64,000 nt of DNA from Paraburkholderia tuberum STM678. GTDB taxonomy: Bacteria; Pseudomonadota; Gammaproteobacteria; Burkholderiales; Burkholderiaceae. The notes under the pieces were generated by a model, which was not told where the DNA came from, did not search any database, and saw only the letters and a program-made list of their open reading frames with translations. The position numbers and the translations under genes were made by a program. The stretch spans positions 28,027-92,026 of the forward strand of contig NZ_CADFGP010000034.1 in assembly GCF_902833905.1 (NCBI RefSeq). The letters are read 5' to 3'. This document shows, piece after piece, positions 1 through 8,787 of the stretch (position 1 is the stretch's first letter; every line of letters starts with the position of its first letter).

Positions 1-798
1 CTACTTGATCGGCTTGCTGACGTCGATGCCGAACCACTTGTCCGAGATCTTCGTGAAGGTGCCGTCCGCTTCGAGCTGGGTCATTGCGTCGTCGATCGCC
101 TGCGCGAACTTCGGGTTGCCCTTTCTGAACGGAATGCCCGACGGGTTGCCCGGGCCGACGTTCGCGCCGGTGCGCAGCGGCAGGTTCGAGTTCTTCAGCA
201 GGTACGCGAGCATCAGACGGTCGTTCAACGCCGCGTCGAGCCGGCCGGCGGCCAGATCACGCAGGTATTCGGGTGCGCCCGGGTAGGTCTTCACGTCGAT
301 GCCCGGCACTGCCTTCGCCATGTCCATGTAGTTCGTGCCGAGACCGACGCCGAGCTTCTTGCCCTTCAGGTCTTCGAGCGAGGTGAACTGGCGCGTGTCG
401 TTCTTGCGCTGGATCAGTTGCGCCGCCGAGTACGTGTACGCCGGCGAGAAGTCGAGCGTCTGCTTGCGCGCGTCGGTGATGCCGACCTGGTTGACGATCA
501 CATCGAACTTGCCCGCCTGCAGACCGGCGATGATGCCGCTCCACTCGGTCGTGACGAACTCGGGCTTCACGCCGAGCCTGGCCGCGACCGCCTTGGCGAT
601 GTCGACGTCATAGCCGACCAGCTCGCCCGACGGCGCTTTCGAGTTGAACGGCGGGAAGGTGCCTTCGAGACCGATACGCAGCGTGCCGCGCTGCTTGACC
701 TGGTCGAGCAGGTCTTCCGCGTGCGCCGTAACGGCGCTCAGCGACGCGCCGATCAGCGCGGTGGCGAGGAGCTTCTTCAACAGGCCGAATTTCATCAT
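1..798 (-). CDS. tcyJ: ABC transporter substrate-binding protein, cystine/polar amino acid type
   Basis: Periplasmic binding protein of a polar amino acid ABC importer. The 265-residue product has an N-terminal signal peptide ending near AHAED, then the SBP_bac_3 fold beginning GTLRIGLEGTFPPF. The stretches INQVGITDARKQ-like and GVGLGTNY resemble E. coli FliY/TcyJ, so cystine is the likely ligand; other polar amino acids remain possible. I chose the ATG at 798 (second ATG at 795) because AAAGGA lies just upstream; an upstream in-frame ATG at 837 would add a non-signal-like N-terminus. The stop is the first bases of the window. Permease and ATPase genes would lie to the left, outside the window. 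Confidence 0.85.
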   Translation of the reverse strand: MMKFGLLKKLLATALIGASLSAVTAHAEDLLDQVKQRGTLRIGLEGTFPPFNSKAPSGELVGYDVDIAKAVAARLGVKPEFVTTEWSGIIAGLQAGKFDVIVNQVGITDARKQTLDFSPAYTYSAAQLIQRKNDTRQFTSLEDLKGKKLGVGLGTNYMDMAKAVPGIDVKTYPGAPEYLRDLAAGRLDAALNDRLMLAYLLKNSNLPLRTGANVGPGNPSGIPFRKGNPKFAQAIDDAMTQLEADGTFTKISDKWFGIDVSKPIK

Positions 799-901
799 GT
801 TCCTTTGTACGTCTGATGTTTTGACGGTCGAGAGCATAGCAAACGAGCCTATCGCAACCTAAATACCGTTTGTTTATGTCTATATGCAGCGGCGCGGATG
901 C

Positions 902-1924
902 CTAGCGCAACGCCTGCGCGCATTCGGCGACGAGCGCCGGACCGCGGTAGATGAAACCAGTATAAAGCTGCACCAGCGACGCGCCGGCCGCGAGCTTCGC
1001 GCGCGCATCGTCGCCCGAGAAAATGCCGCCGACGCCGATGATCGGCACCGCCTCGCCGACTTCGGCGCGCAGCTTGCGGATCACCTCGTTCGACGCGTCG
1101 AACACCGGCTTGCCCGACAGGCCGCCGGCTTCGTCAGCATGCCGCATGCCGGCGACGGCGGTGCGCGACAGCGTAGTGTTGGTCGCGATGACGCCTTCGA
1201 ATTTGTGGCGCAGCAAGGTGTCGGCGATCGACTTGATCTGCTCGTCGTCGAGGTCGGGCGCGATCTTCAGTGCGAGCGGCACGAGCTTGCCGTGCATGTC
1301 GGCGAGTCTTTGCTGCTTGTCCTTCAGCGCGGCGAGCAGCGCGTCGAGTTCGTCGGCGCCCTGCAGCTGGCGCAGGTTCTTCGTATTCGGCGACGAAATG
1401 TTGACCGTCACGTAGCTCGCGAACGGGTACACGCGCTCGAGGCAGTACAGATAGTCTTCAGCGGCGCGCTCGATCGGCGTGTCGGCGTTCTTGCCGATGT
1501 TAAGACCGAGGATGCCGCGATAGCGCGCGGCCTGGACGTTCTTCACGAACTGGTCGACGCCGGCGTTGTTAAAGCCCATCCGGTTGATCACCGCGTTCGC
1601 CTGCGGCAGCCGGAACATGCGCGGACGCGGATTGCCCGGCTGCGCGCGCGGCGTCACGGTGCCCACTTCGATGAAGCCGAAGCCGAGCGCCGCCAGACCG
1701 TCGATGCACGCGCCGTCTTTGTCGAGGCCCGCCGCGAGTCCGACCGGGTTTCGGAACGTCAGGCCCATCAGGGTGCGCGGCGAATCCGGCACGCGCGACG
1801 CGAGCGCGCCGGCGAGGCCGGTGCGACCGGCGGCGCCGAGCATGCGCAAAGTCAGATGGTGAGCGTCTTCCGCGTCCATGCGAAAGAGTTGGGCGCGAAC
1901 GAGCGGATAAAGGGAGCTGAGCAC
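902..1924 (-). CDS. pyrD: Dihydroorotate dehydrogenase (quinone), class 2
   Basis: Oxidises dihydroorotate to orotate in pyrimidine synthesis, passing electrons to membrane quinone. The 340-residue protein has the short N-terminal membrane-docking helix of class 2 enzymes (SSLYPLVRAQLFRMDAEDAHH), FMN-binding GLAAGLDKDG near residue 64, and the catalytic-loop NISSPNTKNLRQLQ with the active-site Ser about residue 178. The GTG at 1924 is chosen because family members begin with this SLYPL segment; no good Shine-Dalgarno is visible. It stands apart from bpt by about 125 bp. Confidence 0.95.
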   Translation of the reverse strand: MLSSLYPLVRAQLFRMDAEDAHHLTLRMLGAAGRTGLAGALASRVPDSPRTLMGLTFRNPVGLAAGLDKDGACIDGLAALGFGFIEVGTVTPRAQPGNPRPRMFRLPQANAVINRMGFNNAGVDQFVKNVQAARYRGILGLNIGKNADTPIERAAEDYLYCLERVYPFASYVTVNISSPNTKNLRQLQGADELDALLAALKDKQQRLADMHGKLVPLALKIAPDLDDEQIKSIADTLLRHKFEGVIATNTTLSRTAVAGMRHADEAGGLSGKPVFDASNEVIRKLRAEVGEAVPIIGVGGIFSGDDARAKLAAGASLVQLYTGFIYRGPALVAECAQALR

Positions 1925-2050
1925 GGGATGAAGCCGGACGGCCGGAAAATGGGAACCCGCTATTTTACCGGCTTTGGGCTTTGATGAGACTGGTGGGGCG
2001 TTGCCGGCGACGAGCAGGACCCGGCAACGACTCGACGGCCGGCGCCTCGA

Positions 2051-2896
2051 CTACGGCCTGAGCGGCCCGCGTCGTCCATGCATCGCGAAATCGACCGGCG
2101 GCAGGTCGATGCTGGCCGGATCGAGCACGCGCCACGCGCCGTCGATCAAGCCTTCGAGCGGCCGGAAATTCGCCTTGTACGCCATTTTCGGGCTTTCGCG
2201 AATCCAGTAGCCGAGATACACGTACGGCAGGTTCAGGCTGCGCGCCTGCTCGATCTGCCAGAAGATGTTGTAGGTGCCGAAGCTCGCGTGCGGCAGGCTC
2301 GGCTCGAAGAACGTGTACACCGACGACAACCCGTCGCCGAGGATATCGATCATGCTGATCATGCGCAGCGCGCCCCGCGCGTCAGGTGGCCCGTCAGGTC
2401 GCCCATCGGGCTGCAGCGGCGCTGGCTCACGAAACTCGACGAGCCGCGAGTTGATCCGGCTTTGCAGCAGGAACTGCTCGTACTGGTCGCGGCTGTCGCG
2501 ATCCATGCCGCCGCCCGCGTGGCGCGCCGACTGGTAGCGCATATACAGCGCGTAATGCTCCTCGTCGTAGTGCAGCGGCGCGACGGTCGCGATCAGGTCG
2601 CCGTGCTTTCTCCATACACGCCGCTGCGTGCGGTTCGGCTGAAAACGCTCGACCGGCACGCGCACCGGCACGCACGCGCGGCAGCCGTCGCAATACGGGC
2701 GATACGTGAACACGCCCGAGCGCCGGAAGCCCGCCTTGACGAGGTCGGTGTAGACGTCCGAATTGATCAGGTGACTGGGTGTGGCGACCTGCGAGCGCGC
2801 GATGCGGCCGTCGAGGTAACTGCAGGGATAGGGCGCCGTTGCATAAAATTGCAGCGCGGAAAGCGGAGAAAGAGGCAGCTCGTTGGGATGAGTCAC
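2051..2896 (-). CDS. bpt: Aspartate/glutamate leucyltransferase (Bpt/Ate family)
   Basis: Transfers leucine from Leu-tRNA to N-terminal Asp or Glu of proteins, marking them for ClpAP. The 281-residue product has the N-terminal cysteine motif YRPYCDGCRACVPVRVPV and the C-terminal core with VYTFFEP, SFGTYNIFWQIE and YVYLGYWI. A proline/glycine-rich insert (about residues 155-175) makes it slightly longer than usual. The start is a GTG at 2896 (Thr-His-Pro follows); the open frame runs much further upstream but overlaps aat and is not conserved-looking. It lies 101 bp downstream of aat, so both arms of the bacterial N-end rule are probably co-transcribed. Confidence 0.92.
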   Translation of the reverse strand: MTHPNELPLSPLSALQFYATAPYPCSYLDGRIARSQVATPSHLINSDVYTDLVKAGFRRSGVFTYRPYCDGCRACVPVRVPVERFQPNRTQRRVWRKHGDLIATVAPLHYDEEHYALYMRYQSARHAGGGMDRDSRDQYEQFLLQSRINSRLVEFREPAPLQPDGRPDGPPDARGALRMISMIDILGDGLSSVYTFFEPSLPHASFGTYNIFWQIEQARSLNLPYVYLGYWIRESPKMAYKANFRPLEGLIDGAWRVLDPASIDLPPVDFAMHGRRGPLRP

Positions 2897-2997
2897 GTTG
2901 GCAGCTCTCGAAGCGTCTCTGGTAATGCAAACCCGGCACGCCCGGCGGTTGATGCCGCTATTCGATGGGCGGCGGACCGGATTCGGCCTGATTTTTC

Positions 2998-3735
2998 CTA
3001 CGCCGCCCGCGCGAGGATGTCGAGCAGGGCGGTCTTGTCGAAGCGCCACGGGATAGCCGGCGCGCCGACAGACGCGCGAACATGCGCGACAAACGCCTTG
3101 CGCGCTATCTCGCGGCCGCCGAGCGACGCCAGATGCGACGTGTTCTGCTGGCAGTCTATCATTTCTATTTCGTGACGTCGCAAGTGGCCGACCAGCGCGG
3201 CCAGCGCCATTTTCGAGCCGTCGGTGACGTCGGTGTACATCGATTCGCCGAAGAACATCCGCCCGAGCGACACGCCATACAATCCCGCTACACGCTTGCC
3301 CTCGAGCCAGGTTTCGATGCTGTGCGCCTCGCCCAGGCGGTGCAGCGACGAATAGGCTTCGACGACGTCGGCGGTGATCCACGTGCCGCGCTGACCGTGG
3401 CGCGGCGCCTGCGCGCAGGCGCGCATCACGGCGGCGAAATCGTGATCGACGCGGATTTCCCACGCGTCGTCGCGCAACACGCGCTTGAGCGTCTTGCGCA
3501 GCGATGGCGACACCTTGAACTCGGCGGGGCGCAGGATCATGCGCGGATCGGGGCTCCACCACAACACCGGCTGGCCGTCCGAATACCACGGGAAGATGCC
3601 GCGCCGATACGCGTCGATGAGGCGCGACGGCAGCAGATCGCCGCTTGCCGCCAGCAGACCGGGCGCGCCGCTCGCGGCGCCGAGCGCGCGCTCGACGGGC
3701 GGAAACGGGTCGTCAGCTCCGAGCCAGGGAACCAT
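2998..3735 (-). CDS. aat: Leucyl/phenylalanyl-tRNA--protein transferase
   Basis: Adds Leu or Phe to N-terminal Arg/Lys of proteins for N-end-rule degradation. The 245-residue product shows the family hallmarks FPPVERAL, YRRGIFPWY, QPVLWWSPDPRMIL, HSIETWL, GLYGVSLGRMFFGESM and a C-terminal DCQQNTSHLASLGG. It begins 9 bp after the Nudix gene stop and precedes bpt on the same strand, consistent with one operon. Confidence 0.95.
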   Translation of the reverse strand: MVPWLGADDPFPPVERALGAASGAPGLLAASGDLLPSRLIDAYRRGIFPWYSDGQPVLWWSPDPRMILRPAEFKVSPSLRKTLKRVLRDDAWEIRVDHDFAAVMRACAQAPRHGQRGTWITADVVEAYSSLHRLGEAHSIETWLEGKRVAGLYGVSLGRMFFGESMYTDVTDGSKMALAALVGHLRRHEIEMIDCQQNTSHLASLGGREIARKAFVAHVRASVGAPAIPWRFDKTALLDILARAA

Positions 3736-3744
3736 GCGCGCCGC

Positions 3745-4290
3745 TCAGCCTTCGCGCAGGGAGCGGAAGATGTCGCCGGTATGCAGGCCGAAACTGCCGG
3801 CCGCGCGGTCGGCGAAAAAAAAGCGCAGCGTCTGGCCGACGGTCGGAAACGCGATCTCGTCCCACGGAATCTCGTGCTCCTCGAACAGCTTCACTTCGAG
3901 GCTTTCCTCGCCGGCGACGACGTCGAGATCGAGCAGCCGCGCCATGTAGAACAGATGCACCTGATGCACGTGCGGCACATTCAGCAGCGAAAACAGGTTC
4001 TGCACCTCGACGCGGGCGCCGGCTTCCTCGAGCGTTTCGCGCGAGGCGGCTTCGGCCGTCGTCTCTCCCATTTCCATGAAGCCGGCGGGCAGCGTCCAGT
4101 AACCGTAGCGCGGCTCGATCGCGCGACGGCACAGCAGCACCTTGTCGTCCCACACGGGAACGGTGCCGACCACGTTACGCGGATTCTGATAATGCACGGT
4201 GCCGCAACTGCCGCATACGAAGCGCTCGCGATTGTCGCCCGGCGGAATGCTCAGACTGACGCCGTGGCCGCAGACAGAACAGAATTTCAT
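3745..4290 (-). CDS. Nudix hydrolase with N-terminal zinc ribbon
   Basis: Probably hydrolyses a nucleoside diphosphate derivative. The 181-residue protein starts with two CxxC pairs (CSVC and CGSC, residues 4-30) typical of the NADH-pyrophosphatase-type zinc ribbon, then a full Nudix box at about residues 90-112 (GFMEMGETTAEAASRETLEE, then AG). The substrate cannot be told from sequence; NADH pyrophosphatase NudC is longer, so I do not use that name. It is first in the Nudix-aat-bpt cluster. Confidence 0.85.
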   Translation of the reverse strand: MKFCSVCGHGVSLSIPPGDNRERFVCGSCGTVHYQNPRNVVGTVPVWDDKVLLCRRAIEPRYGYWTLPAGFMEMGETTAEAASRETLEEAGARVEVQNLFSLLNVPHVHQVHLFYMARLLDLDVVAGEESLEVKLFEEHEIPWDEIAFPTVGQTLRFFFADRAAGSFGLHTGDIFRSLREG

Positions 4291-4600
4291 TGGAAAGGGG
4301 ACGAGAAAGGGTGATAGGAGTTTATCACCGGGGCGGGGGATTACTGAGGCGCCGACAGGGGCTGCGCGAGACGACGTCCAAGGCGGCGAGCGCCGTCGTG
4401 TCTGACATTGATTGACAGTCGATTTTTGGATGCGCTGATGGCATCGGTCCTGATGGTTGCGATGGAGGCCACAGCGTCCACCGCAGTCGTCTTTTCTCTC
4501 TTGGACATTGCCCCGTAGCTTGGCGCGTCATTCAGTTGACGCGCTTTTTTTTTTCGCCTGAGGGTGGGGCGGTCAAGGGGATCGCCAGACCAAGGCCACA
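4291..4600. other. Intergenic region without a convincing gene
   Basis: About 310 bases between the Nudix gene start and the tRNA-fMet terminator. Short frames exist on the minus strand but lack ribosome sites and family-like composition. I see no clear promoter; the leftward promoter of the Nudix-aat-bpt cluster presumably lies here. Confidence 0.4.
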
Positions 4601-4640
4601 AAAACAAAAAAGGGTTACACGCCAATGCGTTGTAACCCTT
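4601..4640 (-). terminator. Rho-independent terminator of tRNA-fMet
   Basis: Read on the minus strand, AAGGGTTACA pairs with TGTAACCCTT across an 11-base loop and is followed by TTTTTTGTTTTTG. It begins 14 bases after the tRNA 3' end. Confidence 0.85.
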
Positions 4641-4653
4641 CAATGATTTCGGT

Positions 4654-4730
<77 letters not shown>

Positions 4731-4953
4731 TCCGTCGAAGAAAAGATTATAGACCAGCTATATGACCAGCGCAATAGCCATGTAAGAATTGGCTTCATTG
4801 CGCTTCGCTCTGCCCGCGCGACGTCGCCTATCGGAAAGGCTCTGGAAAGCCGTGCGCGGACGCTGCGCTAGAATTCAGATTCTCCACGCGGCTCGCCGGA
4901 TCTTCACGACGGCGGCCCCTTTGACTCTGATGCCCCGACCCGTTCTGAACCCC

Positions 4954-5451
4954 ATGGATATCGCTCACGACCTGCAGGTCATCGCCATTCAGGAAAAGAC
5001 CCTCGTGTTTCCCCGCTTCGATGCCGACCGCGCGTGGCAAGTCGGCGCGTATCTGCACGAAGTCGCGAAAGCGCGCGGCATTGCCGCTGCGATCGACGTG
5101 CGCACGTTCGGCCAGCCGCTGTTCTTCAGCCTGCTCGACGGCGCGACGCCCGACAACGTCGACTGGGCGCGCCGCAAGGGCAACACGGTCGCGCAATTTC
5201 GCCGTAGCTCGTACGCGATCGGTCTGAAAATGCAGTTCGCGGGCGCGACGCTCGCCGACAAGCACGGACTGCCGGCCGCCGAGTACGCATCGCACGGCGG
5301 CGCGTTTCCGCTGGCGGTGGAAGGGGCGGGCGTGATCGGTTCGATCACGGTGTCCGGTCTGCCGCAGCGCGCCGATCATGAACTCGTGGTCGAAGCGCTG
5401 TGCGCGCATCTCGGTCACGACTACGGCAAGCTCGCGCTCGCGAAAAACTGA
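4954..5451 (+). CDS. UPF0303 (DUF336/GlcG-HbpS-like) family protein
   Basis: A 165-residue cytosolic protein. VRTFGQPLFF, DNVDWARRKGNTVAQF and YASHGGAFPLAV are typical of the UPF0303 branch of the GlcG/HbpS fold. Function is unknown; related folds bind small molecules or haem. The ATG at 4954 gives the usual family length; an ATG at 4930 is in frame. The stop lies 4 bp before the next gene, so the two are likely co-transcribed. Confidence 0.75.
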   Translation: MDIAHDLQVIAIQEKTLVFPRFDADRAWQVGAYLHEVAKARGIAAAIDVRTFGQPLFFSLLDGATPDNVDWARRKGNTVAQFRRSSYAIGLKMQFAGATLADKHGLPAAEYASHGGAFPLAVEGAGVIGSITVSGLPQRADHELVVEALCAHLGHDYGKLALAKN

Positions 5452-5455
5452 CGCG

Positions 5456-5794
5456 ATGCGCATACCCCCGTATGCGCTGCTCGCGATCGCGATCGTCGCC
5501 GAAGTGATTGCGACTTCCGCGATGCGGGCCTCGGACGGCTTTTCACGGCTGCTGCCGTCGATGGTCGTCGTGCTCGGCTACGGCATCGCGTTCTATTGCC
5601 TGTCGTTGACGCTCCCAAGCATTCCAGTTGGCATCGTCTACGCGATCTGGTCCGGCGCGGGCATCGTGCTGATCACGCTGGTCGCGCTAGTGCTGTACCG
5701 GCAGGTACCCGACGTGCCGGCGATCATCGGGCTGGGATTGATCGTCGCTGGCGTCGCGGTGTTGAATCTCTTCTCGAAGATGCAGGCGCATTGA
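5456..5794 (+). CDS. SMR-family small multidrug efflux protein
   Basis: A 112-residue inner-membrane protein with four hydrophobic helices, of the size of EmrE/SugE. The essential proton- and drug-binding glutamate of TM1 is present as E16 in AIVAEVIATSAM. The motifs GIAFYCLSLTL, IPVGIVYAIWSGAGIVLI and AGVAVLNLFS match the family; substrates are probably quaternary cations. It follows the UPF0303 gene by 4 bp. Confidence 0.9.
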   Translation: MRIPPYALLAIAIVAEVIATSAMRASDGFSRLLPSMVVVLGYGIAFYCLSLTLPSIPVGIVYAIWSGAGIVLITLVALVLYRQVPDVPAIIGLGLIVAGVAVLNLFSKMQAH

Positions 5795-5839
5795 GCCCCG
5801 CGCCAGCCGCCGCGATTGCCGCCAGGCACGTAAATCGGC

Positions 5840-6229
5840 TTACTTGCAGCGCACGATCATCGAGCGGCCCTTCACGTTCGCCGACGCCACGTTCGTGACG
5901 CTGCCGCCGGCGGTGCCGCCTTCGTCGTTGTCCTTCGACACGATGTCGTAGCCGGTCGCGCCGCAGGCCTTACCTGCTTGCACGTAGCACGAGGCCCAAC
6001 TCGAGCCGGCGTCGGCGCCGCTGCAGTTGACCGCGAAGCCGGTCTGGCCGTTGGGCAGATTGATCAGCGTGGTCGTGTTCGACGACGCGCAGCCGCCCAG
6101 TCCCGCGGCAAGCAGCAGCGCGGCGGGCAAGGCGGCCGACAGCGACGCGCGACGCACGAGGGCAAGCGCGGCGCTGGATCGGAGGCGGTGGAATCGGCCG
6201 GCGCGTCGCGGTTGCGTCGTGAATTGCAT
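5840..6229 (-). CDS. Putative lipoprotein
   Basis: A 129-residue protein with a long basic N-terminus, a hydrophobic stretch and a lipobox LGGC with the lipidated Cys at about residue 47. The mature part is Ser/Gly/Thr-rich with two later Cys pairs (NCSGAD, SCYV, ACGATGYD). The start at 6229 is preceded by AAGGA; an upstream ATG at 6247 itself contains this ribosome site. It resembles short exported proteins of Burkholderiales with unknown role. Confidence 0.6.
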   Translation of the reverse strand: MQFTTQPRRAGRFHRLRSSAALALVRRASLSAALPAALLLAAGLGGCASSNTTTLINLPNGQTGFAVNCSGADAGSSWASCYVQAGKACGATGYDIVSKDNDEGGTAGGSVTNVASANVKGRSMIVRCK

Positions 6230-6311
6230 CGTGTTGTGTCCTTTCATTCAGATAGAGGGGGGCTGCCGGGTCGGGTCGGCCGCTGTGGAGCGCGAGGACG
6301 CGCGTCACGGC

Positions 6312-6503
6312 TCAGGTCATTTCGACCGTGATGCCCGCCGCGTTGAGGAGCCGCCGGGCTTCCGCGCCTTCTTCAGTGGCTGCGTCTTCCCAGATGCCGA
6401 TCGCTTTCGGGATGTCGATGCCGTGACTTTCGGCGTACTCGAACCAGCGGTTCGCCGCATCCGGCTCGGGCAGTTCATGATCGTGCAGAAAATATTTTCC
6501 CAT
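6312..6503 (-). CDS. Small hypothetical protein
   Basis: 63 residues (MGKYFLHDHELPEPDAANRW...), acidic, soluble and mostly helical. An in-frame ATG at 6563 would give 83 residues. No family recognised; the balanced, non-arginine-rich composition, unlike the overlapping frames, suggests a real gene. Confidence 0.45.
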   Translation of the reverse strand: MGKYFLHDHELPEPDAANRWFEYAESHGIDIPKAIGIWEDAATEEGAEARRLLNAAGITVEMT

Positions 6504-6804
6504 ATTGCGCTCGCTGGCCTCGAAATGGCGTCGTAACAGGTACCGTGCGACAGCATGGAGCATGCCGGTATGGACCGTTCGACCAGCGCGCGCGGCTGAA
6601 GTGCGGCGCGGCTCTTTGGCGCGGCTCTTTTGGTGCGGCGCGGGGGGCGTCTCGCGAGCAGAACTTATCGCGCTGCAACGCGCCTTATCGTTATGGGACG
6701 GGCCGCCCGCACACACCCAGTGCAGCGGCGCGCCGCATGCTGAAGCATCAGGGCGGCGCCGTTGCGACTGGCGCCAGCTTTGCAACCGCAACAGGAGGAC
6801 GAAG

Positions 6805-7092
6805 ATGGCTGAACGGGTCAGTGGCCCTTATCGCGGCTATTACATCAGCGCCGCCGCGCGCCTCGTGCCAGGGGGCAGCACGTCGGGCCCGTCGGGCGAC
6901 GCGCACACCAAAGCGGACGGTACTTACGTCGGCACGGTCAGTCTCGCCGAGCTCGGCCCGGACGATCCGCACCGGATGGAAACGCTGCTCGAGCTCGGCG
7001 ACCGGCAACGCTTCGACAGTGAAGAAGAGGCGCTCGCGTTCGTCGAACGGGCGGCCCGCGAGTATGTCGACCGATTGCTGGATGGGCCGTGA
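6805..7092 (+). CDS. Small conserved hypothetical protein
   Basis: 95 residues with a strong ribosome site (AGGAGG, 8 bases before ATG). It reads GPYRGYYISAAARLVPGGST and ends in a helical acidic tail. Similar small proteins are common in Burkholderia genomes. No enzymatic motif seen. Confidence 0.65.
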   Translation: MAERVSGPYRGYYISAAARLVPGGSTSGPSGDAHTKADGTYVGTVSLAELGPDDPHRMETLLELGDRQRFDSEEEALAFVERAAREYVDRLLDGP

Positions 7093-7290
7093 GCATGTCG
7101 GCGATTTCCGTGCAAAGGGCCCGCCGATGGGCTCGCCAAGGCAGCGCGCGATGCCCTGAATCAGGCGCCCGCGCGCGCTGGACCGTGATCCGGCGGCGCG
7201 AGTACCATAGCGGGACTCGCGAGGATCGGCGGCGCGCAGCGGCCTTCCGCGCGAGCTACATTCCCGCCGCCAACTTCTGACGAGGCGACC

Positions 7291-7575
7291 ATGAAAATCC
7301 GTTTTCCCGAAGACGCGCCTGCTTACCGCGACTCCAACCTGACCGTCGTGTTTTCCGCGCTGGTGGACGGTGAGCCGGTGCCGTGCGCGATCTCGGTGGA
7401 AGCGCTCGAGGATCATTTCGGCGCTTACAGCGAGAACCTCGACGGCTGGCTGCGCGCGTTCGATGCGGGCCGGCCGCGCATCGAGGCCGTTGCGCGTGAG
7501 CATCTGCAGATCAGTAACGGCACACCCGTGCTGCTCAAGAGTGGCCACTTTCCGCCGGGGCAGATGGCAGGCTAA
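7291..7575 (+). CDS. DUF1488-like protein
   Basis: 94 residues beginning MKIRFPEDAPAYRDSNLTVVF, with PCAISVEALEDHFGA, which fits DUF1488. The ribosome site GAGG is 6 bases upstream. Function unknown. About 200 bp separates it from the previous gene. Confidence 0.65.
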   Translation: MKIRFPEDAPAYRDSNLTVVFSALVDGEPVPCAISVEALEDHFGAYSENLDGWLRAFDAGRPRIEAVAREHLQISNGTPVLLKSGHFPPGQMAG

Positions 7576-7668
7576 GCGGACCTGCCGACGGACCGTCGGC
7601 GCCAGAGGCCGGGTGCAGGTCCATCTCTGCGGTTTTCACTTCACCTACGCATCGCCAACGCCTTGCCG

Positions 7669-8643
7669 CTAATTCATGTCGCGTGCCGGCACTACCTCGC
7701 GCGCCGCTTCGAAGCACCGCCTGATCCCTTCCTGATACGACGTCTTCCTGAGCGGCCCGATCAACGTCGCGAGCGCCGAATCATCGAGCACGACCGGCTC
7801 GGTCATCAGATAGTTCATCTCGACCAACTCGCGCATCAGCGGATTGAATAGCCCGAGCACGCGCAGCATGCCCTTGCCGGCCACCATCAGCTTCGGCCCG
7901 GAGCCCGCAAGCGCGTAGGCCTCGCGAGCCACCTCGCGCTGCGTGATCGTGCCGGCGCCCGCGAGATGCCACCAGCGACCGTAGGCTTCGGGCGTGCGCG
8001 TAAGTCGTTCGATCACGGGACCGACATCCGGCAGATAGATGAATTCGTGCGGTACGTCGACGGGACCGAGCACCTGCGCGCGCTTGCCGGTAGCGGCGCC
8101 AACGAAGACACCGTGCAACAGGCTGCGCTCGACCCCCGGTCCGTAGAAATCGGGCAGTCGCAATACCAGCGTTTCGAGACCTTTCTGGCCATGCGCGGCC
8201 AGCACGAGCTTTTCCTGTTCAAGCCGCATGCGGCCCTTGAACGTGTGCGGCTCGCGCGGATGATCTTCGCGGACCGGGTTGCCGCGCGCGCGGCCATACG
8301 GATACACGGTGCCGATCAGAATGAAGCGCTCGACACCGGCGGCCGTCACGCCAGCCAGCGTTTTCTCCATCAACGGCGGGTGCTGCGCGAACTGGTCGTA
8401 GGGCACGCCGACGAGGTAGATCACGGTCTGCAGACCGGCGGCCGCGGCGCGGATCGAGGCGGGGTCGTCGGGGTTCCAGGTGACAATCTCCGCGTGCGGG
8501 TCGTCACCGAAAGTCCGTTGCAATACCTCGCGCGAGCGGCCGACCACCCGGTAATCGCGGCCCGCCGCGCCAAGCGCCGTCGCGATGCTTTGACCCGCAG
8601 CGCCCGCTGCACCGAATAAACCGACCTTTCCCGTGGCTTGCAT
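7669..8643 (-). CDS. NAD(P)-dependent epimerase/dehydrogenase-like protein
   Basis: A 324-residue extended short-chain dehydrogenase. The Rossmann motif GLFGAAGAAGQSIATAL is at residues 8-24; a TVYPYGRARG segment holds the catalytic-type Tyr. Substrate is unknown. It is transcribed divergently from a TetR regulator whose probable operator lies in the shared intergenic region, so it is the likely target of that regulator. Confidence 0.75.
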   Translation of the reverse strand: MQATGKVGLFGAAGAAGQSIATALGAAGRDYRVVGRSREVLQRTFGDDPHAEIVTWNPDDPASIRAAAAGLQTVIYLVGVPYDQFAQHPPLMEKTLAGVTAAGVERFILIGTVYPYGRARGNPVREDHPREPHTFKGRMRLEQEKLVLAAHGQKGLETLVLRLPDFYGPGVERSLLHGVFVGAATGKRAQVLGPVDVPHEFIYLPDVGPVIERLTRTPEAYGRWWHLAGAGTITQREVAREAYALAGSGPKLMVAGKGMLRVLGLFNPLMRELVEMNYLMTEPVVLDDSALATLIGPLRKTSYQEGIRRCFEAAREVVPARDMN

Positions 8644-8711
8644 GACGATTCCCTCAGATGGCGGCGCGACATCGTCGCGCGCTCGTGGTTGCTCGATTTG
8701 ACAGATTAAAA

Positions 8712-8734
8712 TTTACTGAACATTGTTCAGTAAA
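8712..8734. promoter_or_regulatory. Palindromic operator, probably for the adjacent TetR protein
   Basis: A perfect 23-base inverted repeat with 11-base arms (TTTACTGAACA, one centre base, TGTTCAGTAAA) lies between two divergent genes. A further half-site GATGTTCAGTTTA follows at about 8736-8748. This size and placement are typical of TetR-family autoregulation. Confidence 0.75.
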
Positions 8735-8787
8735 CGATGTTCAGTTTAAATTGACTTTTCAGTTTGTCAATCTGAAAATTGCGAGTC

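Noticed and set aside
4325..4643. Short minus-strand frames before tRNA-fMet
   Set aside because: No ribosome site, and they run through the tRNA terminator.
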